From Olivibacter jilunii (GTDB taxonomy: Bacteria > Bacteroidota > Bacteroidia > Sphingobacteriales > Sphingobacteriaceae): a DNA stretch of 64,000 bases. Shown here piece after piece: positions 52,769 through 62,174 of the stretch. How positions within the stretch are numbered: the stretch's first letter is position 1; the number at the start of each line of letters is the position of its first letter. The translations under genes were made by a program, and so were the position numbers. The stretch is taken from positions 317,428 through 381,427 of the forward strand of contig NZ_LR027853.1 of NCBI RefSeq assembly GCF_900607235.1, read 5' to 3'. Under the pieces are notes generated by a model that saw nothing but the letters and a program-made list of their open reading frames with translations, ran no database searches and was not told where the DNA came from.

Positions 52769-53260
52769 TTAAGAGTTTATTTTTTCGTTAATAATGTGTT
52801 CCGATCCTATTTTCTTTTGAAGTTCTAAAAATGCACCAATCAGCGCCTCAGGTCGGGGAGGGCACCCTTGCACGTATATATCAACCGGAATTATCTTGTC
52901 TACTCCTTTTACTACATGATAACCGTGTTGCCAGTACGGGCCCCCGCAATTGGAGCAGGACCCCATGGATATAACGTACTTTGGTTCGGGCATTTGTTCA
53001 TATAAAAGCCGTATTCTATCAGCCATCTTAAATGTAACGGTACCCGCTATAATAATAACATCTGCCTGCCTTGGAGAAGCCCGCGGAAAAACACCGTATC
53101 GATCCAAGTCGTAAGTAGCGGCCATTGCGCCCATCATTTCGATTGCACAGCAAGCGATACCGAAACTCACGGGCCACATGGACGATAACCGTGCCCAATT
53201 AAGGAGGTCGTCCAACTTTGCTACAACAATACCACTATCTGTTTGCGTGCTTGTACTCAT
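52769..53260 (-). CDS. nuoB: NADH-quinone oxidoreductase subunit B
   Basis: Complex I subunit that carries the terminal [4Fe-4S] cluster N2 next to the quinone site. 163 residues. The cluster ligands are visible: the tandem cysteines in [11 protein letters not shown] (about 33-43), the Cys in [13 protein letters not shown] (about 98-110) and [12 protein letters not shown] (about 129-140). It overlaps nuoA by one base. The expected next gene, nuoC, is absent; purK follows 44 bp later. Confidence 0.96.
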   Translation of the reverse strand: MSTSTQTDSGIVVAKLDDLLNWARLSSMWPVSFGIACCAIEMMGAMAATYDLDRYGVFPRASPRQADVIIIAGTVTFKMADRIRLLYEQMPEPKYVISMGSCSNCGGPYWQHGYHVVKGVDKIIPVDIYVQGCPPRPEALIGAFLELQKKIGSEHIINEKINS

Positions 53261-53874
53261 TACGAATCCTTCTTTACAAATTTAGGTTTAAAAGCAGGTT
53301 TAGCGAGAGCAGACGGTTTATCCGACTGTATATCCTCCGTCTTATTCGTTGCTTGAAATGGCCTTAGCTTATAAGTCGCTCTGTTAATGTTCTCATAAAC
53401 TTCGAGTGGGATTGTACCCGGTAAGGAAGGGAGGCTCGGGTTAGGTTTTATCCATTCTAAATCGCCTTTTTTCCAAACATAAAGTAAACCAACCAATAGA
53501 ATTCCAATGAATATGAACATTTCCGCCAAGGTATACCAGCCCCATCTACCATCTGCATGGATTAAATCAGCAGCACCAAAAATGGTTGTCCATGGAAAAA
53601 TAAACACCATTTCCACATCGAATAAAAGGAATACGAGGGCTATAACATAGAACCGTGAGTTAAACTGAACCCACGAACTTCCCCGCGCCACTTCGCCACA
53701 TTCATAGGTGCTGCTTTTTGCCGAACTAGGTTTACGGGGAGACAATAGTTTTCCTAACAATAAAGTGAAGAGAACCAAGAACGTTCCAACGATCAGATAA
53801 ATAAAGACCTTGCCAAATTCCGTTATTTGAGAACCATCTTCCATAGGTTCAAAAATAATAAAAAAATTGCTCAA
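53260..53874 (-). CDS. nuoA: NADH-quinone oxidoreductase subunit A, C-terminally extended
   Basis: Small membrane subunit of complex I. Three helices are visible (about residues 20-42, 75-97 and 108-127), with the conserved STYECGE (about 56-62) and [15 protein letters not shown] (about 82-96). Length is 204 residues from the ATG at 53874, or 194 from 53844, much longer than the usual 120-150; the extra part is a soluble C-terminal tail of about 75 residues rich in Lys and Pro. Upstream is ypdA, 40 bp away on the same strand; downstream nuoB overlaps by one base. Confidence 0.92.
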   Translation of the reverse strand: MSNFFIIFEPMEDGSQITEFGKVFIYLIVGTFLVLFTLLLGKLLSPRKPSSAKSSTYECGEVARGSSWVQFNSRFYVIALVFLLFDVEMVFIFPWTTIFGAADLIHADGRWGWYTLAEMFIFIGILLVGLLYVWKKGDLEWIKPNPSLPSLPGTIPLEVYENINRATYKLRPFQATNKTEDIQSDKPSALAKPAFKPKFVKKDS

Positions 53875-53914
53875 AAAGATGTCGAATTTCTTTTCCCTGT
53901 TTACAGTTCAAGCT

Positions 53915-54874
53915 TTATCCGCTAATATGTCTTATGATTTGTTCTGCGTGAACGCGTGAGTTCTCGATAAACCAGAGGTGTGTATTCATGCCTCCGCAAA
54001 CTACGCCTGCGAGGTACAAATGTGGAATATTAGTTTCCATTGTTAATTCGTCATGCTCCGGAATCAATAAATCATCAGGAGATAACCTAATGCCCAGTTT
54101 TTTCAGAAAGTCAAAATTAGGCTGATAGCCGGTTAAAGCTAACACAAAGTCATTTTTAATAGTAATCGGACCTTCAGGCGTAGCGATATGAACCACATGT
54201 TCTTCAATGGCTGTTAAACAACTATTAAAGTAGGCCTTGATTGAACCCTCTGCTATACGGTTGTCGATATCCGGACGCACCCAATATTTTACACGATGAC
54301 TGATTTCATTTCTTCTTATCACCATAGTCACCTTGGCACCTTTGCGATACGTTTCCAACGCGGCATCTACAGATGAATTGCTACTACCTACTACCACTAC
54401 CTGCTGATTTGCATAGTAATGGGGATCATTATAATAGTGTTTTACTTTCGGTAAATTCTCTCCCGGTATTTGCATCAAGTTAGGTTTGTCGTAAAAGCCT
54501 GTAGCAAGAATCACATTCTTTGCCCCAAAGACATTCTTTATGGTTTGGACGGTAAACAGATCATCCTTTTTCGTGACGTTTATTACCTCTTCGAACAAGC
54601 GAACGTTTAGCGAAAATTTTTGCTGTACTCTCCGGTAGTATTCCAATGCCTCCAGTCTCTTTGGTTTTGGATTAGTGGATACAAAGGGCACGCCCCCGAT
54701 TTCCAGCTTTTCAGAGGTCGAAAAAAAGGTCATGTGCTGTGGATAATTGAAGAGTGAATTCACTAAACAACCCTTCTCTAAAATCACATAACGTAGCCCG
54801 GCTTTTTCGGCTTCAATTCCGCAAGCCAAACCAATGGGGCCGCCGCCTACAATGACGATGTCGAAAATATCCAT
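53915..54874 (-). CDS. ypdA: YpdA-type FAD/NAD(P)H-dependent disulfide reductase
   Basis: 319 residues, thioredoxin-reductase-like flavoprotein without the CxxC pair of that enzyme. FAD site: IVIVGGGPIGLACGIEAEKAG (GxGxxG, residues 6-26, shown in part). NAD(P) site: VVVVGSSNSSVDAALETYRKG (about 159-179). NPHLYLAGVVCGGMN-type C-terminal FAD contact ends the protein (IPHLYLAGVVCGG). Such YpdA proteins reduce bacillithiol disulfide in Firmicutes and occur with bacillithiol in Bacteroidota; the role here is inferred. A 9-bp inverted repeat lies 18 bases upstream of the start. nuoA follows by 40 bp. Confidence 0.88.
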   Translation of the reverse strand: MDIFDIVIVGGGPIGLACGIEAEKAGLRYVILEKGCLVNSLFNYPQHMTFFSTSEKLEIGGVPFVSTNPKPKRLEALEYYRRVQQKFSLNVRLFEEVINVTKKDDLFTVQTIKNVFGAKNVILATGFYDKPNLMQIPGENLPKVKHYYNDPHYYANQQVVVVGSSNSSVDAALETYRKGAKVTMVIRRNEISHRVKYWVRPDIDNRIAEGSIKAYFNSCLTAIEEHVVHIATPEGPITIKNDFVLALTGYQPNFDFLKKLGIRLSPDDLLIPEHDELTMETNIPHLYLAGVVCGGMNTHLWFIENSRVHAEQIIRHISG

Positions 54875-54891
54875 AGTATCTAAACTAAGAA

Positions 54892-54932
54892 GTTACTTAA
54901 GGGAACGATCAATGAAGGTCCTTTAAGTAACT
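54892..54932 (-). promoter_or_regulatory. Inverted repeat in the ypdA leader
   Basis: AGTTACTTA (54892-54900) and TAAGTAACT (54924-54932) are perfect 9-base arms, with further GGA/TCC pairing inside the 23-base loop. It ends 18 bases before the ypdA ATG, so it could hold an operator or RNA control element; no T-run follows it. Confidence 0.45.
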
Positions 54933-55011
54933 ATAAACAATTTGCTTGTACAGAGCAAAATTAGGACGAACAGCCTATGCGGAAGACTATCCGGAGGAAA
55001 TACTTGATAGC

Positions 55012-55671
55012 CTATTTACCGGCGGCTTTTGCATGATCAGCCAAAAACTGAGCCAGACCACTATCAGTAAGCGGGTGCTTCAACAATGTTAAAATAGCTG
55101 AAAGCGGTCCTGTCATTACGTCTGCTCCTATTTTGGCGCACTCAATAATATGCATGGCATGACGTACGGAAGCTGCTAGGATTTGCGTTTCATAGCCGTA
55201 GTTGTCATATATCAGGCGAATATCTTCAATCAAGCTTAAGCCATCGGTAGAGATATCGTCTAAACGGCCAATGAACGGAGAAACATAAGTGGCTCCGGCT
55301 TTTGCAGCCAAGAGTGCTTGTCCGGCAGAGAAAACAAGGGTGCAATTCGTTTTGATACCTTCACTGCTGAAGTATTTGATCGCCTTTACTCCTTCTTTTA
55401 TCATAGGTACTTTAACGACTATTTTGTCGTCCAGTTTTGCTAGTGCAAGCCCTTCTTTAATAATATTTTCATAATCAGTGCTAATCACCTCCGCACTTAC
55501 GTCGCCATCTACAATATCGCATATAGCTTTGTAATGATTGATCACATTTTCTTCACCGCTAATGCCTTCTTTAGCCATTAGGCTTGGATTTGTTGTAACT
55601 CCGTCTAAAACCCCTAAATCTTGCGCTTCTTTGATTTGCTGAAGATTGGCGGTATCTATAAAAAATTTCAT
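55012..55671 (-). CDS. tal: Transaldolase, small fructose-6-phosphate aldolase-type
   Basis: 219 residues, the short TalB-like/FSA group (class I aldolase, TIM barrel). [28 protein letters not shown] (residues 3-30, partly) is the family signature, and the Schiff-base Lys lies in [13 protein letters not shown] (about 80-92). C-terminal [24 protein letters not shown] matches too. Whether it acts as transaldolase in the pentose phosphate pathway or as fructose-6-phosphate aldolase cannot be decided; in Bacteroidota the former is usual. A -7 box TACTTTTG (minus strand, 55707-55714) precedes it. Confidence 0.93.
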   Translation of the reverse strand: MKFFIDTANLQQIKEAQDLGVLDGVTTNPSLMAKEGISGEENVINHYKAICDIVDGDVSAEVISTDYENIIKEGLALAKLDDKIVVKVPMIKEGVKAIKYFSSEGIKTNCTLVFSAGQALLAAKAGATYVSPFIGRLDDISTDGLSLIEDIRLIYDNYGYETQILAASVRHAMHIIECAKIGADVMTGPLSAILTLLKHPLTDSGLAQFLADHAKAAGK

Positions 55672-55706
55672 AAGATATTATTGTTAAAACTTGGTTTTGA
55701 TTGCAA

Positions 55707-55714
55707 CAAAAGTA
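55707..55714 (-). promoter_or_regulatory. -7 promoter box of tal
   Basis: Minus-strand TACTTTTG matches TAnnTTTG, 36 bases before the start codon. Confidence 0.4.
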
Positions 55715-55768
55715 ACCAATATTTGCTATTTTAGTAAAAGATAAGTGTAAAAAGAGGAAATAAAAAAA

Positions 55769-55864
55769 GGGCAAGCCCCTTTTATCGCACCGCTCAACCT
55801 TTTACCCTTGCTGTGTTCCCACCCTGGGGGAGTTCAAAGGGAGCTGGTCGTAAAAGACTTACCC
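55769..55864 (-). ncRNA. ffs: Signal recognition particle RNA, small bacterial type
   Basis: About 96 bases. Read on the minus strand it begins GGGTAAG and ends CTTGCCC, which pair to close the hairpin. At the tip is the conserved domain IV: CAGG-GTG-GGAA-CAC-AGCAAGG, giving a GGAA tetraloop on a 3-bp stem and the asymmetric/symmetric internal loops that bind Ffh. It targets nascent membrane proteins with Ffh and FtsY. A perfect -7 box sits exactly where expected, and a T-rich stretch follows the 3' end as terminator. Confidence 0.9.
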
Positions 55865-55868
55865 ACCG

Positions 55869-55876
55869 CAAAAATA
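55869..55876 (-). promoter_or_regulatory. -7 promoter box of the SRP RNA
   Basis: Minus-strand TATTTTTG matches TAnnTTTG; the predicted transcript start is within a base or two of the RNA 5' end deduced from pairing. Confidence 0.6.
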
Positions 55877-56125
55877 GGAAAAAAACTTAATTTACTAAGT
55901 TTTTTTATTGAAATAGTGCTAGATCATTGGAGATCAGACTGTTTTTTTTTATGCTGTATGCATTTTCATATTTGAAGCGCTTGCGAAAACATGGTTTACG
56001 ATTTTTTTAAGTTTATTGTGTTATTCTAGATATTTCATCAAGTTTTTATCACAAAAAATAATAAAAATTTAATATTGTCGAATATTAATGTTATTTTAGC
56101 AATCTATTTAAACTAAGCAATAACA
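55877..56125. other. AT-rich region upstream of gltB
   Basis: 249 bases, very AT-rich, no ORF or stable hairpin. It must hold the gltBD promoter. TATTTTAG near 56092 is a weak -7 candidate. Confidence 0.3.
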
Positions 56126-59100
56126 ATGACAGTTGAAGATATGGAAGAACAGGGATTGTATCGTTCTGATTTTGAGCATGATGCGTGCGGGGTTGGTTTT
56201 GTGGCTCATTTAAAAGGATTAAAAAGTCACCGTCAGGTTCAGGACGCGTTGACGATGTTGGAGAACATGGAGCACCGAGGGGCCTGTGGTTGTGATGAGG
56301 AAAGCGGCGATGGAGCCGGTATTATGATTCAGATACCGCATGAGTTTCTTTGGGAAGAATGTAGTAAGCTGGATATAAGACTGGGAGAACCGGGTTACTA
56401 CGGCGTGGGGATGACGTTTTTACCCAAGGAGGAATCACTGAACGAACGTTGCAGAGAACTTATTAAGGACTCCTGTGCCCAATTGAGGCTTAATTTTCTC
56501 GGCGTACGCGAAGTGCCTGTAACGCCGGAAGGAGTGGGAGTGACCGCCTTAAGTGCTGAGCCTAACATTATTCAATTTTTCGTTGAGCGTCCTAAAGAGG
56601 TTCGTAATACGGAAGATTTCGACCGAAAACTGTTTGTGCTTCGGCGATTACTTGTAAAAAGAATAAAAGAAGAGCTGGCAGAAGCAAAGGAGCAATTCTA
56701 TATGCCGTCCCTATCCAGTAAAACACTTATTTATAAAGGACAGCTAACCACTTATCAGGTGCGTTCTTATTACAATGATTTGTCGGATGAGCGGGTGGTT
56801 TCTGCCTTTGGCCTGGTGCACTCGCGTTTTTCAACTAATACTTTTCCTTCCTGGAAATTGGCGCAACCATTCCGTATTGTTGCTCATAATGGAGAAATAA
56901 ATACGCTTACAGGAAACTTGAATCGCTTCTACGCCGGTTTAAGGTCTATTTCTTCACCTTATTTTTCGGATGAAGAGCTTGATATTTTACTTCCTGTAGT
57001 AGATCCGGGATTATCGGATTCTGCTTCATTGGATAATGTGGTAGAATTGCTTTTACATAGTGGGCGTTCTCTGCCGCACGTGATGCTTATGTTGGTACCT
57101 GAAGCATGGGATGGAAACACTTCAATGGATCCGTTGCGCAAAGCCTTTTACGAATACCATGCCACTATTATGGAGCCTTGGGACGGCCCGGCGGCATTAT
57201 GTTTCACAGACGGAAAAACCATTGGTGCTACGCTCGATCGAAATGGATTACGACCCCTTCGTTATGCGGTAACGAATGATGATCGGGTAGTGGTAGCATC
57301 GGAGGCGGGCGCCTTGCCAATAGATGAGAGCATTATTATTAAAAAGGGCCGCCAACAACCGGGAAAAATATTCTTGGTTGATATGGAAAAAGGGGAAATT
57401 TTGAGTGATGCGGATATCAAGCATGAATTAGCCACTAAACAACCTTATGGCGAATGGCTTGACAAGTACAAAATCCATATTAAAGATTTGGCAGAACCGC
57501 GTGTTACCTTCACCTATCTTTCGAAAGAATCTGTATTTAAATATCAACAAATATTCGGCTACTCAAGAGAGGATATCGAGGGTATCTTGATTCCGATGGC
57601 ACTAGATGGAAAAGAGCCAGTAGGTTCTATGGGAACAGACGTGCCCCTGGCTGTACTGTCTGAACATCCACAACATCTTAGCAGTTATTTTAAACAATAT
57701 TTTGCGCAAGTAACCAATCCACCGATCGATCCGATTCGGGAACGTTTGGTGATGAGCTTATCTACCTTTATCGGAAACTCCGGAAATATTTTGGATGAAG
57801 ATAAAATGCATTGCCATTGCGTTGCTTTGGAGCATCCTATTGTTACTAGCAGAGATCTGGAAAAATTGCGTAGTATCGATACCGGAATCTTTCAGGCAAA
57901 AACATTGCAAACCTATTTTAAGGCGGACGGAAAAGAAGGTTCACTGGAAGAGGGCCTGGCACGTCTATGTCGTTACGCCGAGGACGCCGTCCGCGACGGA
58001 TTTGAAGTGTTGATATTGTCTGACAGAGCAATTGATTCGCAACACGCAGCGATCCCTTCGTTATTGGCGGTATCGGCGGTTCATCACCATTTAATAAAAA
58101 CGGGCTATAGGGGAGCAGTAGGTTTAGTGGTTGAAGCAGGTGATGTATGGGAAGTTCATCATTTTGCTTGTTTACTTGCTTTTGGTGCTACGGCTATTAA
58201 CCCGTACATGGCTCTTGCATCTATAAGGACATTGAAAGAGGAAGGTGTGATCGAAACATCCCTCACTTGGCCTGAGCTGTCTAAGAATTACGTTAAAGCT
58301 GTTTGTAGCGGATTGCTTAAGATATTCTCAAAAATGGGAATCTCTACTTTGCAATCATATAATGGTGCGCAAATTTTCGAAGTATTGGGAATACATAAAG
58401 ATGTTGTGGATCGATACTTCTGCGGTGCGGTATCCCGAATCGGTGGCTTAGGATTGGACGATATTGCGCGAGAAGTTTTAAGTAAGCATGATCGTGGATT
58501 CCGTAGTGAAAAGAAAACCAATCTGTTACCCGAAGGGGGAATTTATGCTTGGCGTAGAAGAGGGGAGGCACATTTGTTTAACCCCACGACGGTACACTTA
58601 CTTCAGCAGGCTTGTAGAACCGGTAACTATGAAATTTACAAGCAGTATGCAGCGCATATCAATAACCAGAAGGAGCGTATGTACACCTTACGCGGTCTCT
58701 TTGATTTTGCTAAACACCGTGCTCCCATTTCGTTAGACGAAGTAGAGCCGGCAGAAAATATTATGAAACGCTTTGCTACCGGCGCCATGTCTTTCGGCTC
58801 TATCTCTCATGAGGCGCATAGCACGCTGGCTATTGCCATGAACCGAATAGGAGGGAAAAGTAATACAGGCGAAGGTGGTGAAGATGAGATCCGTTATAAG
58901 CCATTGCCTAATGGTGATTCAATGCGTTCGGCAATCAAACAAATTGCTTCTGCTCGTTTTGGTGTAACGTCAAATTACTTAACGCAAGCCGATGAATTAC
59001 AAATTAAAATGGCACAAGGGGCGAAGCCGGGTGAAGGTGGTCAGCTTCCGGGACATAAAGTGGACGAGTGGATTGCCCGAGTTCGTCACGCAACGCCGGG

Positions 59101-60640
59101 TGTAGGTCTGATTTCGCCTCCTCCGCATCACGACATTTATTCTATTGAGGATTTAAAACAACTGATTTTCGATTTGAAAAATGCAAACCGCGCAGCCCGT
59201 ATCAATGTGAAACTGGTGTCAAAAGCGGGTGTAGGAACTATCGCTGCGGGCGTAGCGAAGGCGCATGCCGATGTTATTCTCATTGCCGGTTACGATGGGG
59301 GTACGGGTGCTTCTCCGATTAGCTCAATTAAGCATGCAGGATTACCTTGGGAACTTGGTTTAGCCGAGGCGCAACAAACCTTGGTCAAAAACCAGCTCCG
59401 TAGCCGTGTGGTATTGCAAACCGATGGACAACTTAAAACGGGAAGAGACTTAGCAATTGCCGCTTTATTGGGCGCTGAGGAATGGGGCGTAGCTACCGCT
59501 GCTTTGGTTGCGGGAGGCTGTATCATGATGCGTAAATGTCATTTGAATACCTGCCCGGTTGGCGTTGCAACGCAGGATCCGGAATTGCGTAAGTTGTTTA
59601 CAGGCAAGCCGGAAGATATTGTTAACCTGTTCAAATTTTTAGCAGAGGAATTGCGCGAAATCATGGCAAGCTTAGGTTTCAAAACCATTAATGAAATGGT
59701 TGGAAAGGCACAGTTCCTTAAAGTCCGTGAAGATATTAATCACTGGAAGGTCAATAAGCTCGATTTGTCCGGCATTCTATATGCACCCCAAAACCCATCC
59801 GGTAAGAGTCTATACCAAACCGAATCACAAGATCACGGCATGGATATGATTTTGGATTGGGGTATGTTGAAACAAGCTGCTAAAGCCTTAGAAAGTAAGA
59901 CACCTGTATTCGGTACGTTCAATGTAAAAAATACAGATCGTACCATCGGAACGTTATTATCTAACGAGGTTTCAAAAATATATGGTTCAGAAGGACTGCC
60001 CGATAATACCATTAACTTCAAATTTGTTGGATCGGCAGGACAGAGCTTCGGTGCTTTTGCCGCAAAAGGTTTATCTTTTGAGTTAGAGGGCGAAGCAAAT
60101 GACTATGTAGGTAAGGGCTTGTCCGGTGCACAATTGGCAATTTATCCTGCAAGCAGCAGTCAGCTGGTTCCGCATGAGAACATTATTATTGGTAACGTAG
60201 CACTTTACGGCGCTACCTCCGGGCACTTGTTTGTATGCGGCCAGGCAGGTGAACGTTTTGCAGTACGTAACTCAGGAGCAACAACCGTTGTAGAGGGAGT
60301 TGGTGATCATGGCTGCGAATATATGACCGGTGGACGGGCACTGATATTAGGCGAAACAGGTCGTAATTTTGCTGCCGGTATGAGCGGTGGTATTGCTTGG
60401 GTATATGATATCAACGGTACTTTTAAAGATCGTTGCAATCTTGAGATGGTTGATCTAGATCCGCTGGATGAAGAAGATGAAACACAAATTATTAATTTGT
60501 TGAAACGGCACATTAATTTGACAAATAGTAAACTAGCCTCAACTATTCTAAGTAACTGGAAGAACGAGCGTAGTCTATTTGTAAAAGTATTCCCGAAAGA
60601 ATACAAGCGTGTTTTACAGACGAAATTGGTTGAAGCATAA
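56126..60640 (+). CDS. gltB: Glutamate synthase large subunit
   Basis: Makes two glutamates from glutamine and 2-oxoglutarate. 1504 residues. Class II amidotransferase domain first: Cys21 in FEHDACGVGFVAHLKG is the nucleophile, exposed after removal of a 20-residue propeptide, followed by HSRFSTNTFPSW and AHNGEINTL. The FMN/synthase domain lies about 870-1230 with MSFGSISHEAHSTLAIAMN, GAKPGEGGQLPG and GYDGGTGASPISS. The 3Fe-4S cysteines are in CIMMRKCHLNTCPVGVAT (about 1132-1149). The C-terminal GXGXG beta-helix contains GNVALYGATSGHLFV and repeated glycine turns. gltD follows 18 bp downstream. Confidence 0.97.
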   Translation: MTVEDMEEQGLYRSDFEHDACGVGFVAHLKGLKSHRQVQDALTMLENMEHRGACGCDEESGDGAGIMIQIPHEFLWEECSKLDIRLGEPGYYGVGMTFLPKEESLNERCRELIKDSCAQLRLNFLGVREVPVTPEGVGVTALSAEPNIIQFFVERPKEVRNTEDFDRKLFVLRRLLVKRIKEELAEAKEQFYMPSLSSKTLIYKGQLTTYQVRSYYNDLSDERVVSAFGLVHSRFSTNTFPSWKLAQPFRIVAHNGEINTLTGNLNRFYAGLRSISSPYFSDEELDILLPVVDPGLSDSASLDNVVELLLHSGRSLPHVMLMLVPEAWDGNTSMDPLRKAFYEYHATIMEPWDGPAALCFTDGKTIGATLDRNGLRPLRYAVTNDDRVVVASEAGALPIDESIIIKKGRQQPGKIFLVDMEKGEILSDADIKHELATKQPYGEWLDKYKIHIKDLAEPRVTFTYLSKESVFKYQQIFGYSREDIEGILIPMALDGKEPVGSMGTDVPLAVLSEHPQHLSSYFKQYFAQVTNPPIDPIRERLVMSLSTFIGNSGNILDEDKMHCHCVALEHPIVTSRDLEKLRSIDTGIFQAKTLQTYFKADGKEGSLEEGLARLCRYAEDAVRDGFEVLILSDRAIDSQHAAIPSLLAVSAVHHHLIKTGYRGAVGLVVEAGDVWEVHHFACLLAFGATAINPYMALASIRTLKEEGVIETSLTWPELSKNYVKAVCSGLLKIFSKMGISTLQSYNGAQIFEVLGIHKDVVDRYFCGAVSRIGGLGLDDIAREVLSKHDRGFRSEKKTNLLPEGGIYAWRRRGEAHLFNPTTVHLLQQACRTGNYEIYKQYAAHINNQKERMYTLRGLFDFAKHRAPISLDEVEPAENIMKRFATGAMSFGSISHEAHSTLAIAMNRIGGKSNTGEGGEDEIRYKPLPNGDSMRSAIKQIASARFGVTSNYLTQADELQIKMAQGAKPGEGGQLPGHKVDEWIARVRHATPGVGLISPPPHHDIYSIEDLKQLIFDLKNANRAARINVKLVSKAGVGTIAAGVAKAHADVILIAGYDGGTGASPISSIKHAGLPWELGLAEAQQTLVKNQLRSRVVLQTDGQLKTGRDLAIAALLGAEEWGVATAALVAGGCIMMRKCHLNTCPVGVATQDPELRKLFTGKPEDIVNLFKFLAEELREIMASLGFKTINEMVGKAQFLKVREDINHWKVNKLDLSGILYAPQNPSGKSLYQTESQDHGMDMILDWGMLKQAAKALESKTPVFGTFNVKNTDRTIGTLLSNEVSKIYGSEGLPDNTINFKFVGSAGQSFGAFAAKGLSFELEGEANDYVGKGLSGAQLAIYPASSSQLVPHENIIIGNVALYGATSGHLFVCGQAGERFAVRNSGATTVVEGVGDHGCEYMTGGRALILGETGRNFAAGMSGGIAWVYDINGTFKDRCNLEMVDLDPLDEEDETQIINLLKRHINLTNSKLASTILSNWKNERSLFVKVFPKEYKRVLQTKLVEA

Positions 60641-60658
60641 TATTATTAGGTAAGAGAA

Positions 60659-62125
60659 ATGGGAAAAGTAACCGGGTTTAAAGAGTTTGAAAGACAGCTC
60701 CCCACAAAAGATACTCCTGAAGAGAGACTTAAAAATTATAAAGAATTTGTTCATACGTACAGTGAGGAAGAATTAAATACACAGGCTGCCCGTTGTATGA
60801 ACTGTGGCATCCCTTTTTGCCATTCAGGTTGTCCGCTAGGAAACGTTATACCTGAATTTAATGACGCTGTGTACGACGGTAAATGGGAAGAGGCTTTTGA
60901 AATACTATCCTCAACCAATAATTTTCCTGAGTTTACCGGGCGTATTTGTCCGGCACCGTGCGAATCGGCTTGTGTATTGGGTATCAATCGCTCACCGGTG
61001 GCAATTGAAGAAATTGAAAAACACATAGCGGAAATAGCTTATCAAAAAGGTTTTGCCAAAGCAAAACCGGTGGCTATTAAATCGGGTAAAAGCGTTGCGG
61101 TTATTGGTTCAGGCCCTGCCGGTTTAGCCGCAGCAGCCCAACTGATTAAGGCGGGTCATGAGGTAACGGTGTTTGAAAGAGATGATAAACCGGGCGGTTT
61201 ATTACGATATGGCATCCCGGACTTTAAACTGGACAAGTGGGTGATCGATCGGCGTATTGAGCTGATGAAACAAGAAGGCGTTGTTTTCAGATGTAATGCG
61301 GAGGTGGGCGTCAATGTGCCGGCCGATGAATTGAAAGCCTTTGATGCCATCGTGTTGGCAGGGGGCTCTACCATTCCAAGAAATTTGAATATTCCCGGAA
61401 GAGAACTGAAAGGCGTTTATTTTGCAATGGAATTTTTGAAACAGCAGAATAAGCGTGTTGGTGAGTCTGCCTATCAGGAAGAGGATATCTTAGCAAGCAA
61501 TAAGAATGTATTGGTGATCGGTGGCGGTGATACCGGATCTGACTGTGTAGGTACTTCAAATCGTCATGGAGCAAAAACGGTTACGCAGTTTGAACTAATG
61601 CCTAAGCCGCCTGCTCAGCGCACGTCCGCGATGCCTTGGCCTACTTATCCAATGCTTCTTAAAAATACCACATCACATGAGGAAGGCTGTGAGCGGTTTT
61701 GGAGCATCAATACCAAGGCGTTTTTAGGTGATGAGCATGGTAACTTAAAAGGTGCACTGGTGGTTGATTTGGAATGGGAAACTGATGCCCTGGGCAGACC
61801 GGTTAAATTTGCAGAAGTGCCTGGATCGGAACGTGAAATACCTTGCGAGCTGGCTTTATTGGCTATGGGATTCTTACATCCACAACATGAAGGCTTGTTA
61901 AAACAGCTTGGTGTTTCTTTAGATGCACGCGGCAATGTCAATGCAGCTGAAGGCAGCTATAAGACAACTGTTGATAAAGTGTTTGTAGCGGGTGATATGC
62001 GCAGAGGGCAATCATTGGTCGTATGGGCAATTTCTGAAGGACGCGAATGTGCTAGGAAAGTAGATGAATTTCTTATGGGGAAATCGGTACTCGAAAGTAA
62101 AGATTCGATTGCGTCATACGCATAA
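60659..62125 (+). CDS. gltD: Glutamate synthase small subunit
   Basis: 488 residues; passes NAD(P)H electrons through FAD and Fe-S centres to GltB. N-terminal cysteine clusters are CMNCGIPFCHSGCPLGN (about 46-62) and CPAPCESACVLG (about 97-108). FAD site VAVIGSGPAGLAAAAQLIKAG (about 145-165, shown in part) and NAD(P)H site VLVIGGGDTGSDCVGTS (about 285-301) follow, with VFVAGDMRRGQSLVVWAI near 441-458. It forms an operon with gltB and ends in a strong terminator. An isolated GltB-like domain protein elsewhere in this window (26071-27714) lacks such a partner. Confidence 0.97.
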   Translation: MGKVTGFKEFERQLPTKDTPEERLKNYKEFVHTYSEEELNTQAARCMNCGIPFCHSGCPLGNVIPEFNDAVYDGKWEEAFEILSSTNNFPEFTGRICPAPCESACVLGINRSPVAIEEIEKHIAEIAYQKGFAKAKPVAIKSGKSVAVIGSGPAGLAAAAQLIKAGHEVTVFERDDKPGGLLRYGIPDFKLDKWVIDRRIELMKQEGVVFRCNAEVGVNVPADELKAFDAIVLAGGSTIPRNLNIPGRELKGVYFAMEFLKQQNKRVGESAYQEEDILASNKNVLVIGGGDTGSDCVGTSNRHGAKTVTQFELMPKPPAQRTSAMPWPTYPMLLKNTTSHEEGCERFWSINTKAFLGDEHGNLKGALVVDLEWETDALGRPVKFAEVPGSEREIPCELALLAMGFLHPQHEGLLKQLGVSLDARGNVNAAEGSYKTTVDKVFVAGDMRRGQSLVVWAISEGRECARKVDEFLMGKSVLESKDSIASYA

Positions 62126-62139
62126 GATTTTTTAATAGT

Positions 62140-62174
62140 AAAAGCGGCGATACTCCTAGGAGTCGCCGCTTTTT
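62140..62174. terminator. Bidirectional terminator between gltD and the SpoU methyltransferase
   Basis: AAAAGCGGCGA-t-ACTCC and GGAGTCGCCGCTTTT pair over about 16 bp with one bulged base. The stop codon of the converging gene lies inside it. Confidence 0.8.
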
